Assembly: GCF_021155775.2 (NCBI RefSeq)
Contig: NC_060238.1
Span: forward strand, 4,078,001-4,142,000
Length of the DNA: 64,000 nucleotides
Direction: 5' to 3'
From: Neodiprion pinetum
Lineage: Eukaryota > Arthropoda > Insecta > Hymenoptera > Diprionidae
Shown here one piece after another: positions 24,296 to 36,610 of this stretch. A program made the position numbers and the translations under genes. Within the stretch, counting starts at the first letter, position 1. The number at the start of each line of letters is the position of its first letter. The notes under the pieces were generated by a model, which was given only the letters and a program-made list of their open reading frames with translations, did no database searches and was not told the DNA's origin.

Positions 24296-25840
24296 AAGTC
24301 GATAAAAAACTTACAGACTATAACGTATTGAACAGAGTCTCGTTTCAGCGCCAATTACAAGGCAGCAGCAATACGAATGAGCAAGGGGCACAGAAAATAT
24401 CATATTCTCAGAAAAGTTGAAGCAAATCAATCATACCTATCGTCTCCTCGGTGAAAATGCTCAATATTGGAATCGACGCATCGCAGCCTTGTATCCAGAG
24501 TCTCGATTCTACGATGTGAAGAAGCTCCAAGTCGCAGCCTTGTATCCAGAGTCTCGATTCTACGATGTGAAGAAGCTCCGAGTCGCAGCCTTGTATCCAG
24601 AGTTTCGATTCTACGATGTGAAGAAGCTCCGAATCGCAGAACGTGGACCGCCGATTCTCTTCCTGAAGCGGGCGACACTTTGCTCTGGAAGTCCAGGATA
24701 AACATGTTTTTCCTCCTTTCCTGTAAAAAACTCGGAAGTCGATCAGGCATTACGGATTGATTCACAGCGCGCCCTTGCATATTTTTTGACGAAGGAAAAA
24801 AATGCTCCTCCGTGTTTTATAACGCGAGTTTTACGACATAGCATAAAATAGTAATTTTGCGACGAGGCTCGTCGCTCGGTCTTCTTCCGCAACGGCCGAC
24901 TGCAGCGGAGAGCACTTTTCGCACGTTCACGCATTTTGCTCGCCGCTTTTCTCACCTCAAGCACGAGCGTCGTCCTCGGCGTCGAAGCGTCGGGATGAAG
25001 GAGCTCGGACGTGGAAGTCATGCCACCGGCGAGCGCAGACCTCGGTGTACATCCACCTCCAACACAGTCGCAGAGATTCTCGTATCGAAAATTACGAGCA
25101 GCGAGAAGCGGCGTGAGAAATATCGACGCTTCGTTAACCTTTTTAGGTCCGCTGCTGTCGTTTACGCACGTTGAGCAACGTACGCGGCGTATCGTACAAT
25201 ACGGTTCAGAAATTCGAGGGTTCAAAGTTGTCGATGTCTCGCAGAGAACGAGGAAATCATAACTTCACGCGTACGTAACGCGTCGATAGAAAGAAGGCAA
25301 TGAAATCAAGCGAACAGAGACTCACCCACACGTTTACCTCTCAACGTCGTCTTCCTCGTTCGACGTCCGGTTTCGAGTGGAGTTGGCCGCGGCAGCAGCT
25401 CGACCAGCTTCGCATCTTTGTTGACGTAATTCACCCTCCGCAGTTCCGAATGACGGGAGACAGGAAGAAGCGAGCATTCTCTCACCTTCGAGAAGATTCG
25501 ACGCCGTGCTCGGTCCGAAGTCGTCTGCCGAACGAGGCTGCTGTCGGAAGTAAATAAACTCTCCGTTTGTCCGAACGACGTGTCACATTCCGATCGAATC
25601 GATCTCCGAGCCCCGCTACGCGTGGTAAACAGATTCTGAAGCAAGAAACGGTATAATTGTCGAGAGAATAATCCCAGAGTGTCGTTCAAACTCGAAACAT
25701 CGCCCAGTTCGAGCGTCTCGATTCAATCACTTACCCTCAGTTGCTCCGCGACCGAGAATTCCGAACGCCGCAATCAACAACAAAGTGACGATCGGCCGGC
25801 CAGCCGCGGTTGACTTCACTCCTCACTCGACTCCCGGCGA
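24296..25840 (+). repeat. Left arm of the giant palindrome P
   Basis: About 1.54 kb is repeated in reverse complement at 26012-27566. The match starts with AGTCGATAAAAAA at the outside, where identity is low, and becomes nearly perfect across the middle kilobase, for example the block around ACGCGTACGTAACGCGTCGATAG. It is markedly GC-richer than the surroundings. It contains open frames on both strands, the longest 160 codons on the minus strand (24743-25225). That frame is interrupted in the other arm by a small length difference. I recognise no protein family in them. Confidence 0.9.
24481..24640 (+). repeat. Three 51-bp tandem repeats in the left arm
   Basis: Unit starts at 24481, 24532 and 24583. 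Each contains GCAGCCTTGTATCCAGAG and TTCTACGATGTGAAGAAGC. Since 51 is a multiple of three, an open frame reads ALYPESRFYDVKKLR three times, with the opposite strand also open. Confidence 0.92.
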
Positions 25841-26011
25841 GCGACACACGAGACGCTGCGATGCTCCGAGATACGTTCAAACCTGCATTCAAGGGCAAAA
25901 GCGTTGCACGAGTCGCAGGTATGTCGACATATTGTATGTAGAGTAATGTTTATTACCTCTCCACCGGCCGTGTGGTTTTTTACGTTACAGAATCATTGTA
26001 AGGTCTTCTTT
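25841..26011. other. Loop of palindrome P with a spliced-looking mini-ORF
   Basis: This is the unpaired centre of the palindrome. On the + strand, ATG at 25861 opens a frame reading MLRDTFKPAFKGKSVARVA. It meets a good donor GTATGT at 25919. A consensus acceptor ending TTACAG lies at 25990, and the joined frame stops almost at once (Glu-Ser-Leu-stop). The candidate intron is 72 nt. No family is recognised. It could be a captured gene fragment or a hairpin-transcript intron, and the splice signals could be coincidental. Confidence 0.4.
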
Positions 26012-27566
26012 TCCGCTTGCCTAGAGTTCAGTGACGAATGAAATGAGCTGCAGCTGGCCGGCGGCCGATCGTCACTTTGTTGTTGATTGCGGCGTTCGGA
26101 ATTCTCGGTCGCGGAGCAACTGAGGGTAAGTGATTGAATCGAGACGCTCGAACTGGGCGATGTTTCGAGTTTGAACAATACTCTGGGATTATTCTCTCGA
26201 CAATTATACCGTCTCTTGCTTCAGAATCTGTTTACCACGCGTAGCGGGGGCTCGGAGATCGATTCGATCGGAATGTGACACGTCGCTCGGACAAACGGAG
26301 AGTTTATTTACTTCCGACAGCAACCTCGTTCGGCAGACGACTTCGGACCGAGCACGGCGTCGAATCTTCTCGAAGGTGAGAGAATGCTCGCTGCTTCCTG
26401 TCTCCCGTCATTCGGAACTGCGGAGGGTTAATTACGTCAACAAAGATGCGAAGCTGGTCGAGCTGCTGCCGCGGCCAACTCCACTCGAAACCGGACGTCG
26501 AACGAGGAAGACGACGTTGAGAGGTAAACGTGTGGGTGAGTCTCTGTTCGCTTGATTTCATTGCCTTTTTTCTATCGACGCGTTACGTACGCGTGGAGTT
26601 ATGATTTCCTCGTTCTCTGCGAAACATCGACAACTTTGAACCCTCGAATTTCTGAACCGTATTGTACGATACGCCGCGTACGTTGCTCAACGTGCGTAAA
26701 CGACAGCAGCGGACCTAAAAAGGTTAACGAAGCGTCGATATTTCTCACGCCGCTTCTCGATGCTCGTAATTTTCGATACGAGAATCTCTGCGACTGTGTC
26801 GGAGGTGGATGTACACCGAGGTCTGCGCTCGCCGGTGGCATGACATCACGTCCGAGCTCCTTCATCCCGACGCTTCGACGCTGAGGACGACGCTCGTGCT
26901 TGAGGTGAGAAAAGCGGCGAGCAAAATGCGTGAACGTGCGAAAAGTGCTCTCCGCTGCAGTCGGCCGTTGCGGAAGAAGACCGAGCGACAAGCCTCGTCG
27001 CAAAATTACTATTTTATGCTATGTCGTAAAACTCGCGTTATAAAACACGGAGGAGCATTTTTTTCCTTCGTCAAAAAATATGCAAGGGCGCGCTGTGAAT
27101 CAATCCGTAATGCCTGATCGATTTCCGAGTTTTTTACAGGAAAGGAGGAAAAACACGTTTATCCTGGACTTCCAGAGCAAAGTGTCGCCCGCTTCAGGAA
27201 TAGAATCGGCGGTCCACGTTCTGCGATTCGGAGCTTCTTCACATCGTAGAATCGAAACTCTGGATACAAGGCTGCGACTCGGAGCTTCTTCACATCGTAG
27301 AATCGAGACTCTGGATACAAGGCTGCGACTCGGAGCTTCTTCACATCGTAGAATCGAGACTCTGGATACAAGGCTGCGATCCATCGATTCCACTACTGCG
27401 AATTTTCAACGAGGAGGTGATAGGTATGTTTGATTTGCTTTTAATTTTCTGGAAATATGATATTTTCTGTGTTTGTTGCTTATTGGGATTGCTGCAGCCT
27501 TGTAATTGGCGCTGAAACAGGATTCTGTTCAATATGTTATTGTATATAAATTTTTTTATCGACTGG
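26012..27566 (-). repeat. Right arm of the giant palindrome P
   Basis: This is the inverted copy of the left arm, with nearly perfect agreement over the middle and clear drift in the outer 150 bp or so. The outer end is TTATCGACTGG. Small differences from the left arm break the long open frame found there: in this arm it appears as two overlapping frames at about 26552-26884 and 26809-27117. The 85-codon frame MKSSEQRLTHTF... is intact in both arms (25300-25557 and, on the minus strand, 26304-26561). Confidence 0.9.
27222..27380 (-). repeat. Three 51-bp tandem repeats in the right arm
   Basis: Inverted counterpart of the left-arm repeats, with the same copy number. Each unit contains CTTCACATCGTAGAATCGA and CTCTGGATACAAGGCTGCGA. 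Confidence 0.92.
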
Positions 27567-28939
27567 TTAAAAAAATTTGACACGATATCGCAAAACTTTC
27601 TGTCTCTGATTTTTCAGCGCGTTTTTTGAACGATCGTTTTAACGTCCGGCAAACAATCATGAGCACGTTCACGATCCTAATTTTTTTACACCTGAGCTGA
27701 GTGTTCATCATTGTTTTAACCCTTATATCACACTTTACTCCAACTTTTCTTCGCGTGACAAAAACTTGCGAAAATATCATTAAAATCACAACTCTATTTT
27801 CAATATTCGTCTCCATCTCTTCATTTTATCTTGCGTTGTCGTGTTGCACATAAAATACTGTTTCTCCGCAGTATTTTTCTTCAAGTTTTGCTTTTATGCC
27901 TCTTTTGTTTCAACTTTCTTCTTCTTGTGGGTTTCGTTTATGTAATGACTATTTCATCCCAAACAATGCTCAAGTCAGTCGTATGTAAAATATTGTCGAC
28001 GAATATATCTGCATATATCTTAAGGGTGATCATTTATTAATTTTACACGGTGTGATAAAATTGCCAACTGTCGAAAACAGGATTGCGTTTCTGTCGATTT
28101 CTCAAAAACTAATCCCGTTACATTCTGCGTTAAGTATAGTATTATAGGTATGTATACAGCGACGTTTATATCCAATTCGATCAACGTTCCAACCTTTTAG
28201 ATTTCATTGTTAATTCTTGATTACACTCGTTAGGACGATATTTACAATAAGCGAAAAAATATTTTTAAATCACTTCTATGTAGCTCTTGAACACCAAATC
28301 CACTCATCGAAGTTAAAGATTCGGATTATCTTTGCTAAGATTTACTTTTCGAGCATCAAAATTTTGTTTGAAAATTGAAAAAAAATACGTCGTTGCATTT
28401 GATAAAATAATTTCCACTCAACCACCGTCGAATTCAGACACATTTTTGTTTTCTTACTTCGTTCCTCATTTTCCCTGCAACAGGGACGAAAGCTCCTCGA
28501 TGTCTGCAGGACCTGGCTTCTGTGCTTTTCGAAGCGAGGTTAGGCTATCTCGGGAGAATTCTAACGCTCGTATAAACGTATGTACAAGGCTTGTGTATAC
28601 ATATACATATATTATCGCGTACGTGACTGTAACTATACGGCTAAACTAGATTCCATTCTTATCGGCGAAGCTGCTATAGATAAGTGGAGAACACTGTAAG
28701 CTGGAAAAGCCAAATGATTGTGCAAGATATTTGGAACCGTAGAATAACCGCGCTGAAAGACGGTGGGAAAATAAACGGAGGAGCTTTTTCGAGTGAGTGA
28801 AATCTGTCAGGGAACGCATTATATGCGCTGAGGGTGCTTCGAGAGAGGTCCATGATTCTTCAAATGTTTACGGAAACTCCTTCTTATCCGAGGGGGAAAT
28901 AACTCGAGATTTGAGTAACACAAGAATTTGTTAAGTTGA

Positions 28940-29165
28940 ATTAATTCAAGTTAATTCATGCAATTCAACTTGATTTTTTATCATTTTTCATTCGGGTAGA
29001 TTTCTTTTATTTCTTCAATTAATTAGAATTAATTCATGCAATTCAACTTGATTTTCTAATTTTCTTCTGTTCGGATAGATTTCTTTTATTTTTTTAATTA
29101 ATTCAAATTAATTCTCAAAATTCAATTTGATTTTTTAATTTTTTAAATTCAGCAAGATTTCTTTA
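28940..29165. repeat. Three diverged 78-bp tandem repeats
   Basis: Units begin TTAATTCATGCAATTCAACTT at 28951 and 29029 and TTAATTCTCAAAATTCAATTT at 29108. Each continues into GATTTTTTAATTTT and AGATTTCTTT. AT-rich with no coding signal. Confidence 0.75.
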
Positions 29166-29706
29166 ATTGAACTTAATTCAATTCAGTTCATGTTTTGTAA
29201 ACATTTTTTATCGATAATTTGCTGCAACTCCATTTAGTTTGAAAAAATTTCAATTCATTCTTATGTACCTTTTGTTAATCCAAGTTATTTTTTTTTTTTT
29301 TTTTTTTTTGATTTAACTTAATTTGTTATTTCAAATTGATTTCTTATTTTGTTTCTAAACAGATAATTCCGTCATGAATATAAACTAATTCAAATCAACT
29401 TGACTCAGCTTTCTATATTTCAGTTATTTCCCAGTTTGATTCTCATTATTTCAGTTATCTTGCATTAAATCCAATCCAACTTTTCCTCTTCAAGATAATA
29501 GCAATTGGTTTTCTCAATCAGAGTTCACGGTTTTAGAAAATTTTTTGACCAATTACATTCACACATTCACTTCGATTCTTTGAACATAAAAAAAAAAAAA
29601 AAAAACACTTTCAATTTCTCGTCGCTGTTTTCGTAATGCTTAATTTTCTTCTCTCTCAAGTGGAACAACGTATGGATCCTTTTGCGTCCGAAACAAGGTG
29701 TCCATT

Positions 29707-29708
<2 letters not shown>

Positions 29709-29748
<40 letters not shown>
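29709..29748. repeat. (TC)n microsatellite
   Basis: About 40 bp of alternating CT. Confidence 0.9.
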
Positions 29749-29749
<1 letters not shown>

Positions 29750-30364
29750 GACGATGCTAATACACGTACACGTTGCGCACACACAACATCGTTGAGATTA
29801 TAGCCCGAGGGAAGCGGATCCACCCACATTATGGAAATCAGGGGCGGTTAGGTGGAGGCACGCATACGTTTCAAAGCGGAGAAGCTCGAGCCGAGGGTGG
29901 GAGGGGTGAGTGAAGACTAGGTAGTCTTAGGTACAACTAAATGGTGATTCGAAAGTTCCGACGTTGGTAACCCGAGCGTCTGTGGGAGGATAATACGGGG
30001 TTTCGGTGTCAACATGAAACTTGAACCGAATCGACGCCGATATGATATTGCGTCGTCGGATAATAAGAGGGTGTGGAAATTGCGCTCACTCAATTTCGTG
30101 CAATTACGATCAGACGTGTGAGTAAGTAATACCTATTACGTGTACCATCTACGTATACAAAGTGGCACAAAACTCCGGTACACTCGAACACCGTACACAA
30201 CTCTAAACTTTGAATTGTTTTATCAATTTTTATTTCACCGAGACACCGAAGCGAAGCGACGTGAAATACGCGTCTGGCTTAAAGCCGTTTGCTGCAACGC
30301 ACTCGCCGGCTTCCATTTCTTATCGATGCCTTTACACCTTCGCGTTACGTGTACGTGTGTATAT

Positions 30365-31069
30365 GGGACATTCCACGCCAACTCGGCAAACGGTTGACCG
30401 TAACATTTTTTTATTACACCAAGGATTTTTTCTACGCTAGTACGATTCCCGAAAAGTTGGCAAAAATATTTTTACTCTCTTTTGATCACTCGTCTTTATC
30501 CTGTGGTTTTTCCAACCCGTCTCAAAAATATCGAAATTGATTTATATGAAACAAGGGAAAAAGGGATGTGTATCAGAAATGAAACATTTTTACGCATGAT
30601 TCAAAGTGGGACCTCTTTTTTTCTATTTCTTGAATAGGTTTTACTGTTTTCATACCTGCTCAAAATCTGTGATCAAATTTTAAAACGAATCGTGTGTGTG
30701 TGTGTTTTAGAACTAGAGAAACAATTTTAAAAAATCAAGTTATCAAATCGAAGATACCGTACGCATTCTGATAGATTTTTAACAGGTATGAAAATAGAAA
30801 AAGTAAAAGAAAAATGCGGTCCCATTCTGAGACTTGTGTGAAAATATTTAATTTCGGAAACCAAATGTTTTTTTTTTCTTGTTTCATAAAAATCAATGAT
30901 TGGGCACTTTTGAGATGGGTTTGAATAATCACCGGATGATGATTGGTAATTGAAATGATTTGAAAATTTTTCCGGAAGCTTTTCAGAGGTCGCACTAACT
31001 TAGAAAAAATCCTTGATGAAATTAAAAAATGTCAATTCAACCGTCTGCTGAGTTGGCGTGGAATGCCCC
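30365..31069. mobile_element. Family G TIR element
   Basis: The left end is GGGACATTCCACGCCAACTC followed by GGCAAACGGTTGA and CCAAGGATTTTTTCT. The right end is the reverse complement: AGAAAAAATCCTTGATG, CAACCGTCTGC, GAGTTGGCGTGGAATGCCCC. The terminal inverted repeats are about 70 bp and the element about 705 bp. ATAT abuts both ends and may be the target duplication or part of the repeat. The interior is non-coding. Confidence 0.78.
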
Positions 31070-32479
31070 ATATGTACACCAGGTACGAGAAAAGTTCCAG
31101 GAAATGAAATAAGCCCGCGGGAAGATAAGAAGTTGTAACTTCGCTTCGTCGTGTCACGAAATTTGCTTTATGTTTCCTCCGACCGAAATGTTACGAGATT
31201 TTAAATAATTCTCCTGCAAGCTCTCTGCAAGCTCCGAAGCTACGGAAGAATTTACCGGAGAATTTCAAAGTATCTACTCAGTTTTTGACTTGAAATTTGC
31301 AATTTAAAAAGCGTTATGAAAAGGGTACCAAACAAGGTCGTTGAGTCTACAATCCGTTCAACGGATCCTTTGGAAAGCCTCGTAAATGTCATTTTCTTCT
31401 TTTAATCCGTCAAGTTGTGTAAAGTTTGATCGAATCTCTGTCAGGTTACGTACGGACATTTTAAGCCTGGTGAAATTGTGTCAAACGCACTTTTCAAACT
31501 CTGTATATGTAATGTACATAATAAAAAAAATCGATACGATTTTTTATTGAAAGAAATCAAACGTCGTACACGAATGCAAATGATTAATTTTCTTTCGCTA
31601 AAAAGTAAAGTTGAAATAAAATGAAGCAAGACAAATTACAGATCAAAGTAATAACATATTTCATACTCGCAAAATACATTTAAACGCTACTCTATCTTTC
31701 TTTCACGGTGTGAATAGACATTTTTATACAATTCCCGCAATAGTACGGGAATTTGCTATTTTTTCCAATAATTGGGGTGCGCAAAATTGAATTTCAGACT
31801 GTCAAAATAGTGTCAAACGCTACTGTATCTTTTCTTGTAGTGTAACTAGATAATTTGATTCGATTCCCGCACTAGTGCAGGAATTTACCATGTTCCCCAC
31901 TCATCAGGATACGCAAAATCGAACTTTACTCACTCAGTTACGAAAAAATCATTATTCGAAATCTGAGAAGCTTAGATTTCTTTTCTAAAGACTAGAATAA
32001 GGTATGAACGGACAGGCGAATACAGAAGCGGCAGCATTGCGACGTCGAATATCCGCCACTTGATGCGATCGAGGCTATTGTGTAACTTCAGTGCAGCTTG
32101 AGTAGTCGTAGAATAGTAGCCGTGGTAGAATAGGAAGTGGCTGTCGAGAAACGGAAGCTCGGTGAGACCAGTGGTTCGGTATCGGATTAGTTCGCTGGGG
32201 GATGATGACACTCGAGAAATAAACTCAGGCGAAGGATTCTCCGCCTTGTATTATATACACCGTGGCGTATTAAGGAGAGTCGCAGCGAATGAACGAGAGG
32301 GATAAAATATCAGGCGAGTTGCACCTGGCGAGGATAAATTGCAGTTCGCTTCCTTACCTACCGATCATCAATGCCGCTCTACCGTGTAATGGGAAAAATT
32401 TGCGGTTACGTTACGTTACGTTGCGTTCTCCGCAAAAGACGAGCTGTGGCATCTCCAAGGAATCGATTCGTTGTACGGA

Positions 32480-32505
32480 CATATATATATATATATATAT
32501 ATATA
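32480..32505. repeat. (TA)n microsatellite
   Basis: About 26 bp of alternating AT, followed 20 bp later by element B3. Confidence 0.9.
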
Positions 32506-32523
32506 ACGCTATATAATTCCTCA

Positions 32524-33006
32524 ACTGAGAAAAATTTCATTTGTTACATTCCCTAGAAGATTTCAGTTAAATCGATACCGACACAACAACGGTTTACACA
32601 TTGTGAAAATAACAAGATCATTTTTTACAAGCTACTATTTAATCGGCTGATACATTTTCTGTTTATTTAAATGATTAGCTTGGTTTTTCAATTGTTATGA
32701 AAAAAAAAATGTTTCGATTCAGTTTGAAAAATCTAACCGCAATTTAGAATCGATAAACTCGTTCAGCTACTTATACGCGCCATACCGCCATTTTGTTATC
32801 AATTTCAATGAAAAAATTCTAAAATGTTGTTGAAACTGAAAATAACAAAGCCCTCAAACTCAAATTGTTCTAAGTATTTCATTTTCTTAGAAAAAAAATA
32901 AAATAAAATAAAAATTCCTAAATACAGGTATGACAACATTTTAGACCGTCCGAGTTGTATTTAAGGATTGCTACAATAACCAAAGTTGGAATAATTTCTC
33001 TCGGTG
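32524..33006 (+). mobile_element. Family B element, copy B3
   Basis: The left end ACTGAGAAAAATTTCATTTG and right end AATTTCTCTCGGTG are the shared family A/B termini. The interior contains CGCCATTTTGTTATCAATTTC, CAAAGCCCTCAAACTCAAA and TTTTAGACCGTCCGAG, all shared with B2. The sequence just inside the left end has diverged. Confidence 0.7.
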
Positions 33007-34563
33007 TGAAAGATCCTCGTCGAGATATAATGAAATAGATAAATCCATTCTATAAGCAACGAAGCTTGGTATAAATCGCCCATCATCGCCGAGCTGCTTC
33101 ACAGCTGAGTAATGAACCCTTCTGCTTTCGAAACATTGCTCTTTCAGTAGTATACGTCGCACTAAAATTCATCCCCGCATTAATTTCAACGGTTTTCGCA
33201 TCAGGAATTATATAACGTCTCTCGTATGAATTTCAGGCCGCAAATAGCGACGCGAATTTTCATCCATGATGAATATATTCCCGAGTTACATTAATTTCGT
33301 CTTTTTCTTTTCTTTTTTTTTTCTTATTTCTTTTTATCGAGCACTCACGTTAGACAAGAGCGAAATATCTTTATCGGGGGAAATTTGCCAAATTCACTGT
33401 AAACGCTTTGAATTATTTGTCCTACCGTGCGAAAGACATTCCTCAAAGTTCTGACCAGCGAGGACGATTGGCGTTTGAATAGTCGGGTATGCACTTATAT
33501 AATATATTATACCGGAAGCGAGTTTGCCTTCAAGGAAATTCCTCCGAGCTTGGAACCTGGAGGAAGAGATTATACTCTGGGATTTCAACCGTCAGTCGAA
33601 TTCCAAGCAATTATAAATAATATTCACCTCAAGCTCGCCATTAAGGGATCGTATCCTGGTGCAGGTGTGACGGGTCGAAAAATAAGCTGATTTTCGCGAT
33701 TCTTTTTTTTGCAGATGGTTGAAATACGCTAATCGATCTGCTTTTTTTCATGTCAAATCGAAGCACTCACGGAGAAGGGAGAATAAATTTTTAAACGTTT
33801 GTTTTTTTTTTTCTTTTACATATTTATATATATTTTTATTTTTTTTTTAACGGTTGAAAATTTCTTCGAAACAGAATGTGTAAAAAGATCATTATTGATC
33901 GGTATGAAAGCTGCGATTTTGCTATGGAGGTTTTTTTTTTCTTTTTCATCAAAATCGATAAAATGACGGTGGCTTGAAAGAAATTATCGAATTTAGCCTA
34001 TTTCTTTGACAATTTTTTGCTGGCAAAAATACGAAGATTTCAAACAGAATTTTTTGAAAATTTCACTACAGAATGATCCCAGTCTCTGCAGAGTGATAAA
34101 TCGAAACATATCGATCCTACTTGAGAAAAGCTCGTTGAGATTATAACAGTGAAGAGAAGTTCGAAAAACAGGACTGATTAGATTCTTTGCTAGAGAAAAA
34201 ACAAAAAAAAAAAAAAAAAAAATACCCATTGTTTTTCAGAACGATGAGCACAAAAAATAAAAAATATTAACGACCACAATAAAGTAAGAATTGTATTATT
34301 GGGAAGTGGAGAAATTTCATGAGAATATTGTGATTTTCGTTAACGTTAGAGAAATTTCGGAAACTTGGAAAAATGGTTCAAGTGCTTGTTTTATTTTTTT
34401 TTTTTTGGGTTTGCTGGGAAAAAATTGACACCGTGAAAAAAGAAAGAGAGAAGAAGAATGGAAGTATACAAATCACTGCAAAACAAAGAAATTTTCATAC
34501 TTTCTGTTTTTTATGGAACTCTTAAAGTAGCTTTACGACTGTGCGGACGGCTTGTACTAGCGC

Positions 34564-34585
34564 ATATATATATATATATATATAT
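34564..34585. repeat. (TA)n microsatellite
   Basis: About 22 bp of alternating AT, followed by further TATA-rich sequence. Confidence 0.9.
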
Positions 34586-36059
34586 TTATATGTATATGTA
34601 TATATAAACCCGAGACTTCTACAGTTACATTTGAATTGAGTGCTTTTACATGGCATTATCATAGTCTCGGAAGAGAAAGAGAGAGAGAAAGCGAAAAAAA
34701 AACAGTAAAAAAGACAATATTTTACCGCGTTTAAAAGTAGTCTGTGAAATAAAAACTCCAAAAGAATGGAAATATTCTTTCCTCTTTATGTCTTCAAAAA
34801 GTCTGCGAGCTTGTCAGTTTTTTTTTCAATCTTTTTCAAACTGTATAATAATCAGACAGGAAATTACTTCGGTCGAACTTTCCACGAGTATGATTTGAAG
34901 TCGGAATTATACAAATAGCGCTCTATCTAGGTTTTTCTTATCAAGATATTTGTTCGATCTACCGAAAGGAGGTACTGAAATCTTTGAATACACTTTCCCA
35001 ATAAAGAGATTGGTATCCCGATCAATCTAACTTTTCGAAATATCGTAAGCTTTTTTTGTCAAAATTTTTTAAACTCTTTCCCTCGATACTTATTGACTGC
35101 GAAATACGGTGTAAAGTTGTCTCACACTCCCAGTTAGGTTCGGTAAGATTTTACAGATTTCATACTTCCATCCTATTTAGTAGTTTTCGATCAATGAAGC
35201 TTCGAAAAAAACACGAATTTCCAAATCATAGCTTTCGTCGATATTTGTAAAATTAGGTAATTATTTGAGTCTGCGTTTGAATTTGAGTTCGAGTTCGAGT
35301 ATGTATTTTGAATTTTGCGATTGAGTTTCCGTTTTTATTTTAGGTTTGCGTTTTGAGTTTGACTCATCGTTTGCATTCTCACCTGTAGTGGTAGACTAAT
35401 CATCAGAGGTACTTAATTATCCTCACTTCTACCATTCCGAAGTGGTGTAATAACGACTGTAGAGGTAACCCAAGAGTGAAAAATAAAGAAATAAATTTAA
35501 AAAATTTTAAAAAGCAAAGTCGAGCAATCCCAAAGTATTTGCGGTGTAAAGTCAAGTCCATCTCGGTCTTGGCGAGGCAGCGGTGAAGCCTAATTGCAAG
35601 TGAATTAAAAGGCGGAGAGTCGGCGAGAGTCTAACGATAGATCAAGCAATGCGGTGATTAGAGCGAGGCCGGTGGGTGGATACAGCGGGAAACGGTCCGG
35701 GGGTAACAGAATCTAACGAGGTAATTTCTGCCTCAGCAAAGCGACCTGTCTACAAATTACACAATTAGGAGAACTCCTGCCGGGTTCTCAGGTGCAGTCG
35801 AGTCCGGTTGCGCGAAACAATGCAGCCGGCTTAGAATCTTGGGATGCACGATCTCGATTCGACGAGTCCAAAGAATTGAGTTTCGTATCAAAGATGATGA
35901 TTCGTAAGTCAATTCATGCTGGATCGATTCTTTGAAATTTATTATTTTTAAATATGTTAGTTTCCATAGAACCGTTTCGAGAGAGATAGATCTAAAAATC
36001 GATTATTTTAGAAGAACGATCAGGGTGGGGATGAAAAAGTGGTATATTTGTAAAATGCG

Positions 36060-36610
36060 ACTCATTAATTTATTTATTCAAATAATTTTTTGGTAACAAC
36101 TGCAGAGTCTTTTCGTTCTACATTATCCCTGATATATTTCCAAGTCTGAAAAAATATGAAATTTATTTATATGTTTATTGAAAAAATAGCATATGTAAAC
36201 AAATGATCGAAATTTGTACTTTTCCATAAAAAAAAAGCATTTTCTTACTCATCTATCATGGAAATCCGAATGCCATTAGTTGAACAAACTTAATACACGA
36301 CAAAAAATTCTACTGAATTTTTTCGAAACTTCTCTCCCTGTCGTTTTTTTTTGTCCGTCATATTAGATCCGGCATTTTGAATTTTCGATTTTCCATTTCA
36401 TAATCGTAATCAGTGACTCCAAAACCCGTGTAACACAAAGTTTTATCACAGTCAAATAACGTTTTTAATTCAGGTCCAACCATGTTGGATCCGGCATTTT
36501 GAATGTTTGAAATTCGAGTTGAGATTCATAATCAACGACCCCAAAAACCCATGTATGCCAAATTTCAAGTGAATCGCATGTGAGGAAAAATGAATGCATG
36601 AAATGGTTAA
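36060..36610 (+). repeat. Dispersed repeat E, copy E2
   Basis: Collinear with E1 over about 550 bp. Both include TTTTTTGGTAACAACTG near the left, a TTGGATCC.G.ATTTT block in the middle and a GGGTTAA-like or TGGTTAA end. No coding potential. Confidence 0.7.

Larger units (their letters stand above)
27567..30364. other. Intergenic sequence with simple repeats
   Basis: No supported gene. It holds three 78-bp repeats (28940-29165), a T-run (about 29288-29309) and a (TC)n tract (about 29709-29748). 29790-30110 is GC-richer without a recognisable reading frame. Confidence 0.6.
31070..36059. other. Intergenic sequence upstream of gene 2
   Basis: No supported gene. It includes family B element B3, two (TA)n tracts and several A/T runs. 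35550-35880 is a GC-richer block with no reading frame. It could be conserved regulatory DNA, but that cannot be judged from one sequence. Confidence 0.6.
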
